The notes under the pieces are model-generated. The model was given only the letters and a program-made list of their open reading frames with translations, was not told the DNA's origin and did not search any database. This document shows, one piece after another, positions 59,329 through 64,000 of a DNA stretch of 64,000 bases (positions within the stretch are counted from its first letter, which is position 1; every line of letters starts with the position of its first letter). The stretch comes from Oscarella lobularis. Lineage: Eukaryota; Porifera; Homoscleromorpha; Homosclerophorida; Oscarellidae. The DNA is taken from contig NC_089192.1 in assembly GCF_947507565.1 (NCBI RefSeq), positions 1,360,690 to 1,424,689 of the forward strand, read 5' to 3'. The position numbers and the translations under genes were made by a program.

Positions 59329-61017
59329 TCAAAGTAAAGCAAATGCACCGTCTCTATGATCATAGTCAGGAGAAGAAATCATCGGACAACAAAATGCCTT
59401 TTTTGCCGTCACGTCAAACCACGAAAATTCGTGGCTATAGCCGATGAAATAGATCCTTTTTTCAAAGCCGATGACGCTCACTGGCCATGAGCAAATACAG
59501 CTACTATCGACCACAGCAACGGTAGACCAACTTTCGGCTGCCAAATCAAACGTTGAAAATGAACATTCATCTTTGCCTTCCTTCGCTCTTGCGAATTGAT
59601 AAATGACGTTGTCTAAAATTATTGCATTATCGCCGACCGAAGCGACAATCTGCGGCTGAAGCCAACAGCCGGACACGGGATCATATTTGAGAATAGCCGA
59701 ATCACCAAGCACGTAAACCAGTCCATCTGCGTGAAAAACGTCCCTTACACGAACATCTCTGTTCAGTGGGCTAATCGCTGTCCACGCATTCACGTTGGGA
59801 TCGTAGCACTCAGCCGCCGTCGAATCACTATTGCATCCCAACGCGTAAAGTTTCCCTGTGTGTTCGACATACCTTTTAGCTGTACCGGCTCGACCGTTTA
59901 TCATAGGCGCCACGTCATTAAGCCAGCGCTCTTGTGCGAAGTCGTAGCGTTCCACGCTCTTGTTCGTACCTACCAATCGATAGTCTTCGTGTCCACCAAG
60001 AGCATAAAGGCTCCCAAACGCGTTTACGACTCCTGCCTTGAAGCGACTAGCATTCAATGAAGGAAAGATCCACCAATCCTTCCGCACGGGATCGTACCGT
60101 TCGACAGAACTGCCATTGTAGAAATTTTCTTCATTACCAATGTATTTTCCACCACCAACGGCAAGAATGTTGGGGAGTTTGCCTACACGATGCGAAGTCG
60201 GCTCACCCAACCTGTCTGTCGCCTTAAAACAGCTCGAATCAAGCAATGAAATGCCAGCATTTGAGACCAGGTTCTTGAGAGTATCTGGCGATGTCAAATT
60301 CAGTCGAATCGACTTTCTCAGTACGTCTACTTGACCTAAACGATCGCTTTCGTCGTGTTTGATCCACTTGGCAATTAGTTCCACTACTTGAGTTTCTGAA
60401 TCGACAGTAAGTTCGTCCATGGCTAAAATGCGAGCCAAGTGATCCGCTTCTAGGCATAGAAATTCCGCATCGCTTTCAGACAATTCCACGATATTAGACG
60501 CAACGCAACGATCGGCGACTTCGCTCAATTTGGAGCAGTCATATTGATGAGCAAAACGAGACAAGTTGAGGCAGTTGGATGACGTCACTAACTCAATCAA
60601 AACGTCTGCGCAAAACTCGACTACTTCAGTAAACTGAAGTAGATGAGCAGCTGAAAATAGCGATTCCACATTTGATTTATCGACGTGCACTTGTCCTGTG
60701 TAAGCGTAGTCGACAAGGGTACGAAGGGCTCCTGCATCGACGTCCAAAACTCGGACAGTCGAACAATTGCTTTCCTGCATGCCGAGGGTGAACATTGCCC
60801 GAAAATAGGAACTAGCGGCTGCAAGAACGATTCGATGAGCCGAAATGCGAACGCTTACGCTCGTGTTTGTTGTTAGAACGACGTCGCACAAGTCGACCGT
60901 TGAGCTGCGCAGAGCGTTCATCTGCTCTAGCATCTTTTCTCCGTACCGAAAGGACGTCCTTTTACCGCTAGCAATCGTCTTCTTCCAATTCTGATCCGCG
61001 AACGCTTCGTCTCCCAT
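59329..61017 (-). CDS. Kelch-like BTB-BACK-Kelch protein
   Basis: Single exon, 562 residues. BTB domain about residues 35-140 (VDLCDVVLTTN, ISAHRIVLAAASSYFRAMF, LVDYAYTGQV), BACK domain about 145-255 (FCADVLIELV, HQYDCSKLSEVAD, VVELIAKWIKHD), Kelch repeats from about 285 (NILAVGGGKY, SVERYDPVRKDWW, SLYALGGHEDY, SVERYDFAQERW, KLYALGCNSD, AECYDPNVNAW, VYVLGDSAILKYDP, YFIGYSH), five or six blades, the later ones degenerate. KLHL proteins usually act as substrate adaptors of Cullin-3 ubiquitin ligases; the substrate here is unknown. ATG at 61017 precedes the BTB fold by a normal distance. The gene separates OXNAD1-like copy e from MRH copy 4, breaking the usual cassette. Confidence 0.93.
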   Translation of the reverse strand: MGDEAFADQNWKKTIASGKRTSFRYGEKMLEQMNALRSSTVDLCDVVLTTNTSVSVRISAHRIVLAAASSYFRAMFTLGMQESNCSTVRVLDVDAGALRTLVDYAYTGQVHVDKSNVESLFSAAHLLQFTEVVEFCADVLIELVTSSNCLNLSRFAHQYDCSKLSEVADRCVASNIVELSESDAEFLCLEADHLARILAMDELTVDSETQVVELIAKWIKHDESDRLGQVDVLRKSIRLNLTSPDTLKNLVSNAGISLLDSSCFKATDRLGEPTSHRVGKLPNILAVGGGKYIGNEENFYNGSSVERYDPVRKDWWIFPSLNASRFKAGVVNAFGSLYALGGHEDYRLVGTNKSVERYDFAQERWLNDVAPMINGRAGTAKRYVEHTGKLYALGCNSDSTAAECYDPNVNAWTAISPLNRDVRVRDVFHADGLVYVLGDSAILKYDPVSGCWLQPQIVASVGDNAIILDNVIYQFARAKEGKDECSFSTFDLAAESWSTVAVVDSSCICSWPVSVIGFEKRIYFIGYSHEFSWFDVTAKKAFCCPMISSPDYDHRDGAFALL

Positions 61018-61570
61018 TCCGTACCTGTTGAGGGACCGCGTGTTTGTCCGGGACGTTGAGTGATGTATGACTAAGCGTCCGCACTAACTTTGGCACCATG
61101 ATAAAACTTACCTGAGTCTAAACCAAAAGAACTGTCGCAAGAGATTGACTCTAGAAAAACTCTTTGGTTATAATATTTTTCAGATTAATTAAAGAATTCA
61201 GATTTCAGATTTATTTACCTACCGGTGGCTTCAACCACTACGTTGATATCTACCAGGTACCGTGCCAGGAACGTATTGTCAAACCACTGAAATCCTTCAT
61301 TATTCCGAAAGCCTGTATATAGAGTCTACCTACGACTGCGAGTGCTAAATGTGTTTACTCTGAAACTCAAAGTAGTCAACCTCAGTAAAAGTACTTTCAC
61401 TTAACGCACGTTAGAAATGAATTTTTTTCAGCTGCTTGGTTTTTTCTGTCTCATTTTTCTGCCAAGATCTTTATTTGCAACGTCATTTACAAATTTGAAG
61501 AACTATTAAAGAGGAAAGAGACAGAATAATTAATTGACCATTGACAACGAAAAGTTCGTATAATTAAAAG
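61018..61570. other. KLHL upstream region
   Basis: Gene-free, A/T-rich; no clear promoter element recognised. Confidence 0.4.
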
Positions 61571-61571
61571 A

Positions 61572-61760
61572 TGATTGACTTACGTTATGAGAAATGGTTG
61601 TGAGAAGCGGGATCACGTTATCGTGACGTCAGCGGCACGGCCCGCTCTAATTGCAGATAGGAGAGCGGAAATATTCGTGGAGTAAAGGACCAGGGTACAG
61701 TATGTTAATATTATGCAATAGTTGTATTACCGTATACGACCCGACGCAGCTACTAGATCA
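61572..61760 (+). pseudogene. OXNAD1-like 3' tail relic
   Basis: Starts with the last codons (LRYEKWL-like) of the OXNAD1-like gene at about 61578-61602 and continues through its 3' flank (GTGAGAAGC, GGAAATATTCG, TACGACCCGACGCAGC) as in copies a-d. Confidence 0.75.
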
Positions 61761-61956
61761 TGCATATGATAATCACTATAAAAAGCAACGACAAAGCCAG
61801 CCAGCTAAGTGCACCGATGTAAATTCAGCAGAGAAAAACAGGCAGCATCACAGGTTTTCATTTGGCGATTGCTCCGGAGGCAGATGAGCGCAAGCGTAAC
61901 GTGACGTCAAAACAAAGGCCTAATTAAATTACTGTTATAGTTTGCTCACATCTATC

Positions 61957-62549
61957 CTAACTTACGTAAGTGAGATTAGTTGGCTCGCCCAAGGCCGTCA
62001 GTGATCCGACGTCGGTCTCGTTACAATGAAGATCGACTCTCACCATACGCCCATCCTTTCCTCTGATCATATTGTACGTCAATCCGGTTTCAGATTGTGC
62101 GAAATAGGCACCGTCAATCTGGCTGCAGGAAAATGTGAATTTTCGATCTGGAACGTCACGGATTTGACAAACCTGTACATTTAACTAATTAGGTATTGAC
62201 AAATTACATATGGCTTACCGTGCTATCGTTGCAGTATTGCGAAGAAAAATTCGAGCAGAGATTAACATCGTAGAAGTATTTTCCATCGAATATCTTTTGA
62301 AAGCTATTCACAATAGGCTTTGTCTGACTGAGGTATGAATCAGAATAGCTTATTGGTTTGAGCTTACAGCGGCGTGCCATTGCCGTCGAGTGGAGTTAAA
62401 TCAACCCTGTACCCGTTGTCGTACTGGCAGAAACAGGTATTCAAAAGACGACATTCGCCTTCGGGTTGGCTCTCCACAGCGCTCCTCATAAGCGTTACAA
62501 CAACAAAGAAAACGCTGAAGAGACCTTGAAGACAAAGGAGCTTTGCCAT
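61957..62549 (-). CDS. Small secreted MRH-domain protein, copy 4
   Basis: Exons 62549-62368, 62303-62219 and 62172-61957, introns of 64 and 46 bp, 160 residues. The most diverged copy: MAKLLCLQGLF signal, LMRSAVESQPEGEC, DLTPLDGNGTPL, YDVNLCSNFSSQYC, and an earlier stop (TAG) after TYVS, three codons before the others. Exon 1 and 2 lengths are exactly conserved and all eight cysteines remain, so it is probably functional. Confidence 0.75.
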
Positions 62550-62893
62550 TGCGTGTGTTCAGAGTCCGATCAGACGGTCACAAGATTTGGTCACAAGATT
62601 TCTGTGTATCACGTGCTAGACTTCTCCTCACGCATGCGTGTCGTAAGTCTCCTTCTTCCGCAAGAGTTCTCTCCGTCAATCCTTCGTGTAATCTTTCTTT
62701 TAGATCACTCTCGAACGGAGCGAAGTGTTATTTTGGTCAACGCTCGAGCGCGTGCGCTAAATTGGGACGGTTTGGCAGCTATGGCAGCTCGCCCAGGACC
62801 GCCTGGCATGTGTACAGTGGAACCATACATGTAATCGAGTCTTCTTTATCCGAGCAGAAGGTCACATTACAGGACGGTTTAGATTAGAGGCCT
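62550..62893. other. Spacer after the MRH copy 4 start
   Basis: The first about 90 bases match the MRH upstream block (GTGTTCAGAG, CAGACGGTCACAAGA); the rest is unique and shows no supported gene. Confidence 0.4.
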
Positions 62894-62901
62894 CTATCTA
62901 C

Positions 62902-63896
62902 CAGAGCCCTATAAAAGAGAGCTGCGCCAACTCGATTTATCACGTGACTCACGTGAGCCGCTGGACGCCATTTTGTGTCCAGCTTCGCGAGTTTAGGCGG
63001 ATCGTACCGCTTGCGGGATGGGTTAGAGCAGCTGCCCGAAAAACTGTGCGTTTAGGTCATGTAGAAGTTTCAAACGATGCGGTGTGCGGTCCTCTAGCGC
63101 GTATATTTCCTTTTTTACGCGAGGACGTAAAAATCCTCCTCGCCTACCCATTGAGCTGAGAGCGCAGTACGATTTTCTGCGCTAACAGCTATCATTGCTA
63201 CTTCATTTCCAACCTTTAGCAGTATGTGTTTAGTAGCGAAATCCGTCGAAATCATGTAGCAACCCTCAAGCTGTATTTTCTGAATTCTCAGAAAATGCTC
63301 ATACACGCGCAAAACTATACAAAACTATTATACTAGACCACAATACTACGCGTAAGAGGTTTCCGGGCAACTATAACATTGTTTCACTTGCCTCATTCCC
63401 ATCAAGCGAGTGAAAGAACCTGGCTAAATAAATGAAATAATTTTTTAGGTGCTTAGAAACTTTTTTTGCGCGTAGTCCTGTGATGAAAGGAAAGTTTCGC
63501 GTACTTTTGAAATTTTAAAAAATCAAATCCGGGAATTTACGGAGTAGACAATGAGGTATTTCAAACGATTTTGACGAATTTCGCTACGCAACACATAGCG
63601 ATAATAATCGGAAATGCACTAACAATGACAGCTGTTAACGCAGAAAAACCGTATTGCGTTCTCAGCTCGAAGGGTAGGCGAGGACGTTTTCACGTCTTCG
63701 CGCAAAAAAGGAAAGATACGCGTTAGGGCGCCGTACACCGCACCGTATGAAACTTCTACGTGACATAAACGTACTGTTTTTCGGGCAGCTGCTCTAACTC
63801 ATCCCGCAAGCGGTACGATGTGCCTAAACTCGCGAAGCTGGACACAAGATGGCGCCCATGTACGGGGTTGGCGCAGCTCTCTTTTATAGGGCTCTG
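62902..63896. mobile_element. Non-autonomous P-element derivative (995 bp foldback)
   Basis: Ends are identical to the 30-bp repeats of the complete P element (CAGAGCCCTATAAAAG...), and an 8-bp target duplication CTATCTAC lies at 62894-62901 and 63897-63904. Long imperfect inverted arms of over 400 bp (GCGCCATTTTGTGTCCAGC, CGTACCGCTTGCGGGATG, GCAGCTGCCCGAAAAAC on both sides) face each other; no transposase remains. Its left end carries the TCACGTGACTCACGTGA palindrome and its right end the CCCCGTACATGGGCGCC form, mirroring the two different ends of the full element at 37906-41149, which could mobilise it. Confidence 0.93.
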
Positions 63897-63904
63897 CTAT
63901 CTAC

Positions 63905-64000
63905 TAGGCAGCAACGTGACTTTAGGACATTCCAAAGTGAACTGCAACTGCTTTACAAATTCTATTCGCTTCTACAACAACGAAGGAGAGGCCTTGAAGA
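63905..64000. other. Window edge, nothing assigned
   Basis: The last bases (AACAACGAAG, GAGGCCTTGAAGA) recall the signal-peptide part of the MRH genes on the minus strand (compare 62498-62530), so another MRH copy may begin beyond the edge. Confidence 0.3.

Overview
The window is eukaryotic and metazoan. Genes are split by very short GT-AG introns (about 45-65 bp), protein families are animal ones (giant cadherin, SRCR, BTB-Kelch, THAP/P-element transposase), and there is no bacterial operon logic. The compact introns, the many-domain SRCR receptor and the cadherin-EGF-LamG protein fit an early-branching animal, most likely a sponge (homoscleromorph-like); this assignment is an inference from gene content only.

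Layout. 1-10.4 kb: 3' part of a giant cadherin gene (+). 11.3-13.0 kb: a decayed duplicate of the 3' end of an SRCR gene (-). 13.0-14.9 kb: a 1.6-kb near-perfect foldback element inserted in another repeat. 15.5-27.7 kb: three tandem genes (+) of a stonustoxin-like (SNTX) domain family, two intact and one broken by a single-base deletion, plus a fourth relic, separated by repeats, OXNAD1-like relics and a dead cathepsin-cystatin gene (-). 28.6-29.2 kb: first copy of a small secreted MRH-domain gene (-). 30.7-36.3 kb: an intronless 1,875-residue type II membrane protein with 17 SRCR domains (-). 36.3-57.6 kb: two copies of a roughly 8-kb segment, each carrying OXNAD1-like (+), MRH (-), a disordered Arg/Ser/Asp-rich pseudogene (+) and a secreted Cys-rich gene (+); copy 1 holds a complete 3,244-bp P element and copy 2 an 809-bp Pack-MULE-like element with a RecQ fragment. 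57.6-58.9 kb: a third OXNAD1-like copy, the only readable one. 59.3-61.0 kb: a BTB-BACK-Kelch gene (-). 61.9-62.5 kb: fourth MRH copy (-). 62.9-63.9 kb: a non-autonomous relative of the P element.

The genes do not form one pathway. The recurring theme is a multigene cassette (OXNAD1-like facing MRH tail to tail) copied at least five times: the MRH partner stays intact in four copies while the OXNAD1-like partner is broken in most. Secreted or surface proteins (cadherin, SRCR, MRH, Cys-rich) predominate. Three transposons could be delimited exactly by target-site duplications, because their empty sites survive in sister copies or their 8-bp duplications are perfect.
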